Source: Zantedeschia hybrid cultivar (lineage: Eukaryota; Streptophyta; Magnoliopsida; Alismatales; Araceae). From it: 64,000 nt of DNA. Made by a program: the position numbers and the translations under genes. Of the stretch, positions 1 through 12,207 are shown piece by piece; the first letter of the stretch is position 1, and every line of letters begins with the position of its first letter. The stretch is from NCBI GenBank assembly GCA_030544215.1, contig JARZZO010000013.1, positions 50,673,196-50,737,195 on the forward strand, given 5' to 3'. Below the pieces are notes generated by a model. That model was not told where the DNA came from. It did no database searches and saw nothing but the letters and a program-made list of their open reading frames with translations.

Positions 1-328
1 TTCCTGCCATATTTATGCTGTTTTGGTTGAAACATGAAACTTTTATGGATCGACTACTTAGGAAGAAAATATTTTTCCAGACCTCCACGTAAACCAAGAT
101 GTCAATAATCAAGGTTCACACATCAGCAAAGGCACAAATAATACACGTGCCTTTGATTGCTACACAATACAGTTCTCCTCTGGGGCTCTTTAGATACTGA
201 AAGAGGAACTTCCTGATCAAGATGGTAACCATCATTGACAAAACCTACAGAATGCTATACATAGAGACTCATATTATACACAAACCTTTTGCTCTACCTC
301 CATGGTGAAGGTCCAGAATTGTCCCAGG

Positions 329-3300
329 TCATCCATAGAGAACCTTGCATGGGTCAAGCTGCCCACTGCAATAGCTTGATGAGACAGTGGAGAGCTCTTC
401 CCATCCTTTCCATTCTTCAAATGGTTTAAGAACAATTGGGGTTTCAATTGCAGCTGAATCAACACATAGCATGGATTTATAGTCATCATCCCCAAAATCT
501 GGTAGAGCCTTGGCCTTCCTGTCCCATGGGTTCCAGACAACTGCATGACAAGTTGGTAATTCAGTGAGACAAATGCAGAATAGTGAGAACAACATGAAAA
601 GGTAATTCAAAATGTTAGTAAACACAAACCTGAATCGGGAAGACCTCCTTTTCTCAGCACCAAGGTTCGCTTTTTCTCGTGGTCTATGATAGCAATCTTT
701 GCTGGGGTGCTCAAGTACACTCGATCCACCTAGTAAGCACGAATTTCATATTTTATGAGTGGGGTCCAAAACATTGAGAACAATCAATCATCAAAACAGA
801 GAAATAAGAATATTGAGACCTAATTGCCCTTCTTTTTTGAATTTTTTGTTTGTAGAGGGGTAGGGTTAACTATGGTCCATATACAAGGTAGACCAGACTG
901 CTGACTATGGGAGTAATGTTATATAGTGTTTGTCAGCCTAAAAAATCTAGAAAATTAAAGAATAAAAAAGAGGTTAGACAATGATAAAAATCTGAGAAGA
1001 TTTTTCATAAACAGTGGTACCAATAGGTTGAAATTATTGGCACGCTACTTTTCTTTTTTTTTTTTCCAAATCTCATGAGTAAAAGTGAACTAATTAAAAT
1101 TTGAACACAACAAATACAGGTCTAGCAAAGCTATTGAGTGCAGTCTCCGTTTGCATGTGCTTCAACCTACACCATGAGTGAGGTCGTTTTTCTCTCCCTG
1201 CCAGTATCAAGTACCAACAGTTCATGAGATTACTAACACATCACTCTCCCATTGAAAGTTACCTTGACAAGGAAATTCAGACCACCTTATACAGGCTGAC
1301 ATTAGGCAGGACAGCAGGTTTGAGAGCTTTGTTAAGCACTTAATTCTTTCATTTGTTCTAGCCAACTCCAGATTCATGGAACAAGGCTATGATTGATTGA
1401 TCTTATCCAACTTCAATAGAAATAAAGAAGAAAAAGGGGAAGGTAACATGTTACTATGACCAACAAGGTACCAAACTGGGCAAGATGACAATCCAAAATG
1501 TGTGACCTATATTCTAAGGCATGAAGAAAGAGGACAAGCAACAGAGAAAAATCACCAGCTGGTTATTCAATTATGATTTCACATTTACAATGATGTATGC
1601 ATGGAAGAAACTAATGTTTTTTATAACTATTGGTTACTGATAGTCTCTAATAAGCAAAATCTTTCTTGAATTTGACATAGAAGTAAACATAGGACAACCT
1701 TCAAACCAGAATCCCAACTAGAAACACATCACATTTCTTGCTTTTAACATTGGCTGATTTTAACATCAACTTATCTTTTAGTCAAAGGTTAGCAAAAGCT
1801 TAAATAAAAAAGATATGGCTGTTTTATCTTCATTTAGATTTTTATCAAACCCGTCCATTAGCACGTCATTTCTTAAGTGCAGATGCCAATTCTGCTTGAA
1901 TCAACATTGATCCAGATTTCCCATCTCATTCTAACTTTTAGTTCCACAGACATGCATGTCTAGATAATGCTCAACTACCAAAAACTAAAAACGTTGGATC
2001 AAAGTACCTCGCCATCAAAGGTAATAGCATCTGCTTGTTCAGTGAATCTCTCCCCTTTCATTAGGTTATCAAAATAATCAAGTGTTTCTAGTCCTTCAAC
2101 TCGAACTTCACTGCAAATGAAATGTATCATCCAACTACTCCGAAAAAAATAGTTGTATGATATTTTTAAACTAAGATTCTAAGATAAGAGAACAGCATAT
2201 TAATAATAACGACACTTGATGCTGACAATAAAGATAAAAGAAAGAGTATGCAAGGCAAAAACAAAAATAAAACAAAAGATGGTCAGATCCAAACATCAGA
2301 CAATAATGGTTATTCCATTGGAGAAGCATGGCATGATGGTAGAGAAAAGATACCTAACATCAGACACAGATAGGTAGTTTCGCATTGCAAATGTGAACGA
2401 GAAGGCCTTGTTGTCGGTATTCCTCACACGAGGAATCAAGGTCAGCTTACCAGGACCTAAGATAATTCGAAGTCGCAATTCAAAGCTGCATAACCCATTG
2501 AGTATGAGCTGGGTGTTATTGCCCACAGCATGCTCGTCATGTCTCATTTATATAACACACTCAAACTTGTCTTGGACATACCTGCGAGGCCATGTCTTTA
2601 GATCCTCATCTGTTGACTTCAGAATAAGATCAACTGAAGAGTTACTTCTAGAAGGAGGCAGTGGAGATGGGCAACTATCTAATGCCCACAGTCTATTCCT
2701 TGCAAATCCATGCTGCTCAAGGGACCCAAAATTGCCAAACTGCAAAGATGAAAGAGAATTGAGCACATCTGTGTTAACTATAACCAACAATGTTCTATGA
2801 CAGTAGTAAGAAGTCTAACCTGGGGAAAGCAGATAGGGATTCCTCCCCTGATGGCTTTAGATGGCTTCAAAACACCCTGCAGAACATATCATCAATTAGA
2901 TGCTGCACAGAAGTTAGTAAGAATTTTAACTGTAAATCAAATTTGAATTTATGGAATGTCATGTGGAAAAAAGAGTTGAAGAGAACTCCATAGGCCCATT
3001 AGCTAATTTAGCTCAGCTAATTGTCACAATGTAAAGGCGGTGGCAGACGCCACAGGAACATGGGTAGGTCTAAGTTGTTAAACATATGTCCAAATGTGAC
3101 AAAATACTGTGAAAGGAAATTTATCATAAGCCTTTGCCACCAATCTGGTGTGGGCTAACTTGAACTAGGAAGCCAAGACACTATGATTCTTTAACTGAAA
3201 AACAGTGCCCAAAAGCATTGTGTTTTCTGGCTAAACAGAAAGAAAACTTCTCACAGTTACAGCCATCTGCTCCCAAGAATATGAAATGTCCACATGCAGA

Positions 3301-6300
3301 ACCAACACGTAGGATCCTAATTCTAAGAAGAACAGAAGAAGTAAACTTAGGAAGAATAACATAGATTTGTTTAACAAGATAACACTCAGAACCAGAATCT
3401 TGTAACTTTTTAGGTTATACCTCACTAAAATTCAACTTAAGGCTTTGTTTGGTAACGATTTTGGGACCAGATTTTGAAAAGAGCCACATCATCTCTTGAA
3501 TTCAAATTTTAGGATAAGTTATCTACTTTTTAGAATCTCATTTGGAAAGACCATAAGAACTCAAATTTGAAGACACATCAAAAGACACTTTTATCCTCAT
3601 ATTTACTCCCTTTTAGGGACTTTAGGAGGATAAAAAGGGAAAGAAAGAGGGTGTTACTTTTTAGAATCTGCAGATTCCAACTCCTATCCCCTTTTCAATG
3701 GATTTGCCAGGAATTGAAAAGAGGCTCCTTTTCAACATGAAACAAAATCTGGATTCTTAGAGAATCCATCTACTTTTTTTCGTTTGAAAAAGCTTTTGCA
3801 CTTTTCAGATTCCCGCTGAATCTGAGAACTCCAAATCTGAGGTAGAATCGTTACCAAACAGAGCCTAAAATTAAGTGTAATATGTGAGTTGCTCTACAGT
3901 GCCTGCTAAATAATGCAATATGAACATTATTTTGAACTTTGAAGTACAATTAGATGACATTCTAGATGATAAAAAGCCCCAATTTTGTGGGAATCTGAGC
4001 TTCCCATCTTCACTTGAAAATAATTCGGATGTAGAGATCGCTCAAATCTATCAAACCAAATTTGGCATTGCAATTTTTTGAAACGCTGAACACAAGATGT
4101 TTGCAAATAAATACATTAGGATCAAGATTAAAATATTATAAACACTAGCCTTTTTGTAATTTGCCATATATAATATGGACTTGGTCAAAATCTTGTTGCC
4201 TAGCACATAAACGAATACAATCATGCAGAGATTGGGACCAGGTGGTAAAATGTATCTCTGTGTTTTCTGTCCCAGCGCTCCTGTTCCACTTCAACGGTCC
4301 CATTACTTAGACAAGGCACTGTTTAATAGACTGTAAATGCACCTTAAACACTTTAAAATTGGAGCATATTTCCAAAGGTACCCTTACAAAGGACAATGTA
4401 GCCTTAGTGAAGTCATAATTTGGAGAAACAGGATAGCTAACTACTGTATTAAACACATGCAACATGATACTATAGCATGTGTGACAGTTTGGAGGTAACA
4501 AAACTGTCATGTCATGGCCACCGATACCAACAAGTTGCTGTAGTCCATGGCTTAAGGGGTTTGAAATAGCTAGTTAGATCACTTTTGCATCTTTACAAAA
4601 GAAGATTCACTGTACAAATTCCAAGGTTCGCCATCTCGGGGATCCGTATAGGATTGTATCTTCCCAGATACAATTTAGATCCGAACTGACTCGGGCCGAC
4701 TCAGTCCGACTAGGGGTACAAACGAATCGAGCTGTGCTCGAGCTATTCAAGCTTGGCTCAAGTCAAGCTCAACTCGTTTGGTTAAACGAACAGAATTCGA
4801 GCTCGAATATAAGTTCGTTTGATACAACGAGCTGAGCTTGAGCACTACAGAGCTCAGCTCAAAAGCTCGCGAACAAGCTCCAAATGAAATATATAGCTAA
4901 TATTTTAGTTATCTTTAATAAATTCTAATAAAATAGAAAAAAATCAGCCCAATTGCTCAGCCTGGTTCATATTCCAGCCCAACCCAATTGTCTAGCCCTG
5001 GCCCATATTCTACAAAACTTTTCATGAGCCGAGTTCGAGTCAAGCTCGAACTACACGAGTTTTACTTCGAGTCAAGCTCGAACCTGAAAATGAGCTGAAA
5101 GTGAGGCTTGTTCAAATCGAGCTCGAGCAAGTTAAAACTTGACTCGGTTCGGTTCTTCTGCAGCCCTAGTTCTGACTCGCATGAGTCAAGCCAATTAATT
5201 TGTTAAAAGTAATTAGTTTTAGCCATCTTTTAGAGAAATGTACCCTATAAATTGATATAAAAAGTGATATTTTAGATTTTTACTTATCAAATGGAAAAAC
5301 TCAATTATAAATGAGTCGATACGATCCAGTCCAACTCAGTGCATGCCAGAGGATTGGATTCACCCAAATACGAGCATTGTTTAAAAAGGCAGCGCCTCAA
5401 GGCACTGAGGCATACGACTCAAGGCAAGGCACTAGGAAAACGCCTTGAGGCTTCGTACGCCTTTTGTTAATTGAGGCATACACCTCACACCATTTACTTG
5501 AGGCTTACGCCTTGAAGCAGTAAGATAATAAGATGCTTTGACGTAGATCTAAGGTTTATGCCCCCTTTATTGTTTTTAAAATACGATTCAATGATAACAA
5601 TTCTACTAGATAAAACAAAATAAGAGGATTTGAACTGATTCCAACTCTTCTACTTCCAACACTCAAAGAGAAAGCAATAATTGTGACAGTTCATGCTTCA
5701 ATCCCAACTAGTAGTCCATGGCTTTCACCCTATAGTTCATTTATATAGCTATCATTGAGTTGAGATAGTATTACCAATAACAAATGAGCATTATAGTATT
5801 ACCAATAACAAATGAGCATTATTTAATTTTCTTTGATAATTTTGACACTCTTTCCCTAAAATAGTGAGGCTTAAAACTCATTGCGCTTTACACCTTGATT
5901 TGAAAAGTGCCTTACAAGCGCCTCAAGTCCTTTCAAACTATGCATACGAGTCGATTGATACGAGTCAGCAAGATCTGGTATGATACAGAAACCATGACAA
6001 ATTCTTAAAAATGTCTTAATGTCACAAAATTAATCCACAAGACGCAACCCATATGGAAGCACAATATGAGTTGGACCCATCAAACATGACTTTCTTAAAA
6101 TACAAGTTTAACATCACTATGAGTAGCAGGATAAGGAAATTTGGGATGCCACTTTACCAACTGTTTTGTGGGCAATATGGAGGGAGCATAATAACAGAGT
6201 TTTTAGAAACAAGTTCAGGAGCCAACAGTGATTATTAATAATGTCGTCAGTTTCATTCAAGAATGTCACTTTTGGAGGACTTGGGACAATATTACAGGCT

Positions 6301-9300
6301 TTCAAATTCTGGACAAATTATGTACTTGGAACAATCTTATTTTGTGATTCTTTGTGGGTGATTTGGGCTTGTTCTACCATCTTGGTAGGCCTTTCCCTTC
6401 TTTTTCGGCTGCCTCTTGTTATTCTCTTTTCTTGTATTCTTCTTCCAGCTCAATGAAACGTGATCTTTTGATCACCTTCCCAAAAAAAAAAAAAAAAAAA
6501 AAGTCCCAACACTGCCAGTTTGGCTTCAGTTTATTACTTTTCATGTGTTATTTCTCATCTACGATTTTTATTGCTAGATGAAGGCAAGGAAGGAAGAATC
6601 GGGGTCAGGCATGGATCAGCCCAGTCCCGAGTGATCGGATAGGCCAATCCAATCCTGGACCGATCCAGTCCAATCCCCACATGTCTTAAAAAATGGCTAG
6701 AAGATTTAAAAAATGTAAAAAATGGGGGAAAAGTTCCCTTTGCCTGAAATTTGTCTAGGACCTTAGGTAATCCCTTAGGATTTTATTCTTTGGCGAAATA
6801 AAAGTTGGATACAAGTGGGGGATACATAAAACCTTACCCCTAATTGTTGCATGATAGCCAAATAAGCAGCTGAAAATGAAAATAAAAAACAACAAACTCA
6901 TCTTTAAACAATTGTGTAAATTTATTGTAGGCGTATATTGTAAGTGATAGACAAATGATGCACATAATCTACCCAAGACATATATAAGCTTGGTATCATT
7001 GTTGATATTCTTGTAGTTGTAGAAAGTAGAAACCAATCTGATCGTCAAAGCCCAATTCAAACAAATGAGAGCTTTGGAAAGCAAGTGGATAGAGGAAGAG
7101 AGCTTAGGGAGAGAAAGATCTCTGAGAGAGAGAGAGAGAGAGAGAGATTGGAGTTGGATACTTGGATGGGGTGGAATGGCCAATGGGGGGTTTGTATAGA
7201 CCACAAGGCCTCTCCCACCCTCAAACTAGCCGTTGGGAACCCATCTAGGTTAGCAATGGCTAGTTTTTGAAACTAGTCGTTGTAGCTACATTGGTCTGAT
7301 CCGGTCAACAATTGGGCGGTCCTGCCACATCTGGACGATCCTTGGCCCGAAATTGGAGGATTTGGGCACAAGATCATATCGGGCTGGGCCAAATCCAATC
7401 AGATCAGCCAATCCAATCCAATATGTGGCAATCCTTCCTTGGATAAAAGCACTACCCAAATAGTCAGCTGTCCAATAGCCATGCCTAACATAAGACATCA
7501 GATCAATTTTTGTGTTACGTATCACTACACTTTCCCCAAGTCACAATGTTTCCTTATCTCTCATCAAATACTTAGATTGCAGGCATTTACACAGTTCTCA
7601 TACTTTAAACATTTTGCCATTGATTGATCCCTGAACTATGTGGACAGCCATTCTTTTACTCTTCATTCTTGGTTCAGGAAGGGATAACGCTTCCATACAA
7701 CATGTGATTATCTGTCATTAGATGGATTATATGGTATCCCATGGTCCATAATGTGTTAGTACATATGAATGCCTTTTCCTAAATTTTCCTTGGTTGAATA
7801 AAGGATCCATTCTCACAGCACCAAACTCTGAATGGACTGGATTTTTATTCCTATGCATTTCTAGGCTCTACTTCACACTTTTACTTGTGTATAACAAAAA
7901 TATGGCAAGAAGTAACAATTAAAATTAGAGAACAGACATGCTGCAGAATTTACACAAAATCTTGCAGCATCAGCAAAATCAGCACACAGATATTGCTTCC
8001 TCTTGTTAATTTGCACTTTATTAATTGTACAATTAGTTCATACAGTTGTAAGAAAAAAAATCCCAGTGGTTGCATGTGCTAGGGTTGAAATAGCATAGTT
8101 TAATCATATTTAACAAAAGATCAGCTGCAAATATCATAAACTAAATCAACATTGGGAATTAAATACCAAGCTCTCAATGGTTGCAAGGGTTAAAAAAAAT
8201 AATACCTTGCTACTCATAAAAAGCAGTTCCTCTCGTTTATCATTTTTCCATGAAATAACTTGTCCACCATACAAGAGAACCTACAGAAAGAATCAAATCA
8301 GATGATGCTTTCTTGGTTTACCAATTTGTACATTTTTCTTTATGCTAGAGTTACTTTAAGGAACCAACAACACCATCCTCAAAGAAAAGCCAAAATGAAA
8401 TACATGTCAACAGCAGAATAAAAAATTGTGTGTTCTAAATACAGAAGTGCACATCAAAAGACCCGTTAAAAGACAGATTAGTAGTTGAAGAAGACAAACT
8501 GATCCTTATGTTGTTCATGACAGATTCAATACACGTAAGCAATCTACTGGTTTCCTTCAAGCATGTTAAATGATATGCTAGTAAACATGTTGTCTCTTCT
8601 ATTATGTGAGTGACAAAATCTAATGGTTAACAACAAAAAAGACCGCAACAGTAGGCACCGTACTTAAGGGAGATGATGTAACTTCAGACAAAAGGATACT
8701 TGGATGCTCGGTTGCTACATTCCCTGTCACTTATCTTGGCTTTGCCTTTCCCAGAGTAGGTATTAGTTTTGAGTTTGGTAGGTGCTAATAGACAGTTCTG
8801 CTAGATGATAGCAGAATGGACGATGCTAAAAGGGAGTCCCAAATCATGCGACCAACAAGAAACCTATCTGATTAACAAGCCTAAACACTGGGTTTAGATG
8901 TGATGTGGTTGAGGTGGAGTCTGATGGATTGATGGATTCAAGAATGGATATATTCAGTTTAAGGGGTTCAATTGTGTTAACCAAATGAAAGGAAGAAATG
9001 GGCTTACCTTAGAATGAACAAAGTTACTCTAAGCAATTGACTTACCTTAGAATCATTGAGAATAATAAGTTCCCCTTCATAAGTTTTGCCCTCGAAGACA
9101 CTTCAATATTTCCTTGGCTGTCGGATCCATCTATATACAGATAGATGGATAAAATAGCATTTATCTATACGCATACATTACAAAATACCAAAACATCCAT
9201 TAATACTTTAACAAATCAGATAATAAGTAAAGAGAAAATGTTTCTTTTTACCAAGTAACCAGGTAAAAGCATAGCCAACATTTTAGCTGTCCTCTATTGG

Positions 9301-10203
9301 TTCCAAGAAAGGCTAATTGACATGGATGATGGATCTATAAGTCAATGAAAGTTTGGAGTAAACTATGCAAAGGACTCCTAATTTCAGTTGAGAGGGTGGT
9401 ATTGAACAAAGAAGATCGATCCATTCATGATATCTCCCCCTACACCCCACCCCACCCCACCCCAACACACACACCTTAAAATACCAAAAAAAAAAAAAAA
9501 AAAAAAAAAAGTGGCCCTTCTGTACCTCTTTATCTAAAGTCTCGTTTTCCTGTAAATTCCATTTAAATTTTGGCTTGTTCATTATTTATCTTCTACTCTC
9601 TTTTTCTCTCCTCTCCCAAGAAACATCTGAGAGATCTTGTACCACACGAAGTAACACACAGATATTGGCAATGAACTGGATCGGTAATCCCAGTGGCTAG
9701 ATGACAAGCATTAGAGAGCGAGCGCAAACACTTTATTCACTTACAAAGACAAAACTTTTAAAAATAGCGTTATGCAGCAATTTGAACGGTGGAAAAACAT
9801 CCACTCCTCAGAACAAAAGTAGATATCATGGCCACGAACCTAAAAAGGTAAAAGTACATGGAGATCACAACGTAAATGGGGACAAAAGAGAACAGGAAGC
9901 TCACTTCATCTTAGGAGTTAGAACCACATGACCCAGAACAAATAAAGAAACATAATGTGCGGAAACGAACTTACAAAACGAAAAGAATGGAAAGAAAGAA
10001 CAAATCATGGCAAACAAACTCCCGACTTTCTCTAGTACCCATCTAAAAAAGAACAATTTTTGACGCAAGATTCCTTACAGAAACCCTCATATGATGCAGT
10101 ATGGAGATAAAAGAGCGCAACCCACCTCAGCAGACGATCCACCGGCCTCCGACAGTATAATCCTCGGCAGCCCGTCGCCCTTGTTCACCACACTCCACGT
10201 CAT
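329..10203 (-). CDS. Glucose-6-phosphate 1-epimerase-like protein (aldose 1-epimerase family), 8 exons
   Basis: The family interconverts alpha and beta anomers of hexose 6-phosphates and belongs to the YMR099C/apospory-associated protein C group. Exons read on the minus strand are 10203-10126, 8280-8206, 2876-2820, 2739-2582, 2485-2354, 2110-2008, 729-630 and 540-329. All introns are GT/AG and all phases join, giving 304 aa, normal for the family. Visible signatures are YGGQVISWKND (exon 2), AIRGGIPICFPQ (exon 3), FGNFGSLEQHGFARNRLW with the likely catalytic His80 (exon 4), RVRNTDNKAFSFTFA (exon 5) and VVWNPWDRKAKALPDFGDDD, then AAIE with likely catalytic Glu267 (exon 8). The TGA stop is at 329-331. 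The start is the ATG at 10201-10203, which leaves a short N-terminus before the conserved SSAE; an in-frame ATG further upstream (10311) would add a Cys/Gly-rich stretch not typical of the family. There is no signal peptide, so it is probably cytosolic. Intron 2 is 5.3 kb and TE-filled. Family assignment is firm; exact substrate is inferred. Confidence 0.93.
730..2007 (-). other. Intron 6 of the epimerase gene
   Basis: This AT-rich intron of 1278 bp lies between exons 6 and 7. It ends in TAG on the minus strand. I see no coding segment or recognisable mobile element in it. Confidence 0.8.
3441..3865. mobile_element. Tourist-like (PIF/Harbinger) MITE, 425 bp
   Basis: The left end GGCTTTGTTTGGTAACGATT and the right end AATCGTTACCAAACAGAGCC are near-perfect terminal inverted repeats. 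The element is flanked on both sides by TAA (3438-3440 and 3866-3868), the 3-bp target duplication expected of PIF/Harbinger. There is no coding capacity. Superfamily assignment rests on the TAA duplication and the Tourist-type GGC..TGTTTGG terminus. Confidence 0.8.
4711..5168. mobile_element. hAT-like non-autonomous element, 458 bp
   Basis: The left end TAGGGGTACAAACGAATCGA and the right end, read inverted, TAGGGCTGCAGAAGAACCGA form imperfect inverted termini of the TAGGG-type seen in Ac-like hAT elements. The interior is rich in alternating CGAGCTCGA/AGCTCGAG motifs and can fold extensively. The flanking octamers AGTCCGAC (4703-4710) and GTTCTGAC (5169-5176) match at about 5 of 8 positions, as expected of a decayed 8-bp target duplication. 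It has no ORF. Confidence 0.5.
5375..5942. repeat. GCCTCAAGGC-rich foldback repeat
   Basis: Both ends carry GCGCCTCAAG-type motifs. The left end (5375-5420) and the inverted right end (5895-5942) share a TTTRAAAGG..GGCGC pattern. Many short GAGGCnTACGCCT-type palindromes lie between. It is AT-rich in the middle, with a 28-bp direct repeat near 5770-5820 (accaataacaaatgagcatt). No clean target duplication was found, so the class (MULE-like or other) is unassigned. Confidence 0.35.
6300..6502 (+). mobile_element. Retroposon 3' end with oligo-A tail
   Basis: The segment ends in a 21-bp A run at 6482-6502, preceded by tcaatgaaacgtgatct and tgatcaccttccc. A closely related tail precedes an A run at 37892-37903, so both are probably 3' ends of one non-LTR retroposon family. 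The 5' boundary is not defined. Confidence 0.4.
6582..7444. repeat. GATCGG/CCAATCC-rich repeat with short inverted ends
   Basis: The ends carry caaggaaggaag (6590s) and the inverted match atccttccttgg (about 7430-7443). Both subterminal regions are rich in CCAATCCAATCC and GATCGG motifs. The interior includes a GA microsatellite at 7124-7147. No target duplication was found and there is no protein signature, so this is probably a decayed non-autonomous element. Confidence 0.3.
8281..10125 (-). other. Intron 1 of the epimerase gene
   Basis: This 1.85-kb intron separates the initiating exon from the YGGQ exon. It contains a CCCCA microsatellite followed by (CA)n and an A run at about 9440-9510, and otherwise low-complexity AT-rich DNA. 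I see no nested gene. Confidence 0.75.
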
Positions 10204-10657
10204 GAGCTCCCCTTTCCTCCCCCCCTCTTCAGCACCCCCTTCCCTGCAACACCTGCAAGAACCCAAAACGGAAAACCCAGAAAAAGAAAGAAGAAGGAAA
10301 AAAAAAAACAATGTCAGACGAAATAAGAGAGGCGGTGAGCCCCTTAAATTCCTCCCACCAACTCCCGCCCGAATTATTTATCGAATCCGAAGAATAACAT
10401 TAGACAACAACATATATTACGACAGGAATGGGGGGGAAAAACAAATGGGGGAGAGGAACCCAGAACGAAAATTTTAATTTTGATGTGACCACAACCATCA
10501 TGCGGACGCGGGGAAGGAAGAAGGGGCTTGCCTTCTACTCAGCTCAGCGCGCGTTCTTCTCCTCTCTTTTCTTCTCTTATTTCTTCCCCCCTCTTTTCTC
10601 CACCTTCTTCTGTTCTAGTGCCGCCGGTTTCTGGGTCTGGCGGCTGGGGAAGACCAC

Positions 10658-10755
10658 CTCCACCTCTACCTCTCTCTCTCTCTCTAACCCCTTTCTGCTC
10701 TCTCCCTGCTCTCTCCCTCTGCTCTCTCTGCTCTCTCTGCTCTCTCCAACCAGTC
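10658..10755 (-). promoter_or_regulatory. GA-rich 5' leader of the epimerase gene
   Basis: On the minus strand this is a run of GAGAGAG and GAGAGAGCA units about 450-550 bp upstream of the start codon, typical of plant 5' leaders and core promoters. A TATATAT-type motif (10851-10857 read on the minus strand) lies about 100 bp further upstream and could be the TATA box. Leader extent and TSS are inferred. Confidence 0.35.
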
Positions 10756-11332
10756 CCCACCGTCCACCGGTGGCACGCCACCAGCCGTCCACCACTCAGC
10801 GCGTATGAGGCGCAAAGTGGCCGTTTTGTACTCTAAAAATATCCATTCAGATATATAGTTTCTGTGTAAAACTGGTACGTAAATGTATATCTTTAAAATT
10901 CGCCCCCACACTGGTTGGCACTTATGTTTAGCCCTTAAGTTTTAATCTTTATGTTTACACTCCATCATATACTTTTTCCTTGACTCCAAAAAGTTCGAGG
11001 AGGTTACTCTTTTTTCTTAACCTTTTGAGATGTTTATCAATTATTTAAGATTGTGAATATTCATAAATAAATATCAAGATTAAAAAGATTAATTCCTAAA
11101 TAGGCTAAATTGAAGGGCACAATTTCTAAGAACATCTTGCCGCAATATCCTACAATTTGATTGGACAGCACGCATATTGATATCAGATGACGACGGTTGC
11201 AATCGTCACCCTTGTAGAGTATTACAGCAAATATTTCTCAAATATCTTATGAATGCCTTACAAGATAACTCCCATAATCTTTTGCCTTTAGGAATTATCT
11301 TCATTGTTTAAATTTTTATTTTTAAGCCATAT

Positions 11333-12202
11333 TGATGTACCCAAAGTTATTACGACCGGATTCCAAGACTGGAATCCGGAGTTGAGATCCGAATCTGGAT
11401 CGAATCTGTGAAGAATACCGACAGGGATCCGGAACGTGGCGAGGACGGAGACAGGGCTGAAGATCCGAAGCCGAGGGGTGCCCGGACGAGGGCTTGCTGG
11501 GAGCGGAGCCGAGACTCCCTCGGACGGATGTAGACCAGCTTGCGGAGGCATGGCCGGAGATCCTTCGGATCAGCTGGTGCGAGGCGGACCCGAGGCACCT
11601 TCGAGGAGGACCAGCCGGCGAATGGCGTCGAGACCGGAGGAAGAAGTCCGAGGTCGATGGTCGAGATCGACTCGGAGAGGTTGGCGAAGATTCAAACCGA
11701 ACTCTTGCAAGAGGGAAAGAAGAAGAAAAACCAGTCAGTAGGAGTCCCGGGCTTCAGCCCTTAGGAACCCTCTCCGATAGTTAAGTTAGTTTCTGAAGAT
11801 GATTCAATTTAGAAGTCAAAGAGATGAAAGAAGCAGCTTTAATGCTTTTTGGACTATAACCTTTAAGGGGTCACCAAGATATACCTTTGGCAATAAATAG
11901 CGGTGTATTTATAGCGGAGGATAGAGGATGCTTAACGGTAGTAGTCGATATAGGACTATGTTCTGGGTTTATTGGTAAACCACCATAGTGTCTAACCCTC
12001 CCACCGGAGTGGGTCAGATACGGTTATTGGGCCGAAGGGGGTTGGACTGTTGATGGGCCGAAGGCTGTTGAGCCGCTGACGGGCCGAAGGCTATTGGGCC
12101 GCTGACGGGCCGAAAGCCGTCAGAGAGCTTTTTACTGCTGCTGTTGGGTTGATCACAGTGTTGAACCTACTTTAATAGGCCGAATCGAATTCTACCTCAT
12201 CA
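11333..12202 (-). mobile_element. Solo LTR of an LTR retrotransposon, 870 bp
   Basis: The element starts TGATGTACCC and ends ACCTCATCA, giving the TG..CA ends with TGATG/CATCA inversion. It is flanked by perfect 5-bp direct repeats CATAT (11328-11332 and 12203-12207). The interior is GC-rich on the left. Read on the minus strand, a TATA-like motif (GCTATAAATACACC, about 11905-11920) suggests minus orientation. No internal retroelement domain is present. It lies about 0.6 kb upstream of the epimerase leader. Confidence 0.85.
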
Positions 12203-12207
12203 CATAT

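Larger units (their letters stand above)
2877..8205 (-). other. Intron 2 of the epimerase gene, TE-filled
   Basis: This 5.33-kb intron lies between the YGGQ exon (8206-8280) and the AIRGG exon (2820-2876). It contains a Tourist-like MITE, a hAT-like element, a GCCTCAAGGC-rich foldback, an oligo-A-ended retroposon tail and a GATCGG/CCAATCC-rich repeat, listed separately. The remaining stretches (2877-3440, 3866-4640, 5946-6300, 7445-8205) are plain AT-rich sequence with no coding signal I can support. Confidence 0.8.

Noticed and set aside
10428..10911. Several overlapping ORFs of 70-130 codons on both strands
   Set aside because: They lie in the GA/CT-rich leader of the epimerase gene and have simple-repeat composition with no domain.
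11288..11784. Overlapping ORFs up to 101 codons on both strands
   Set aside because: They fall wholly inside the GC-rich half of the solo LTR.
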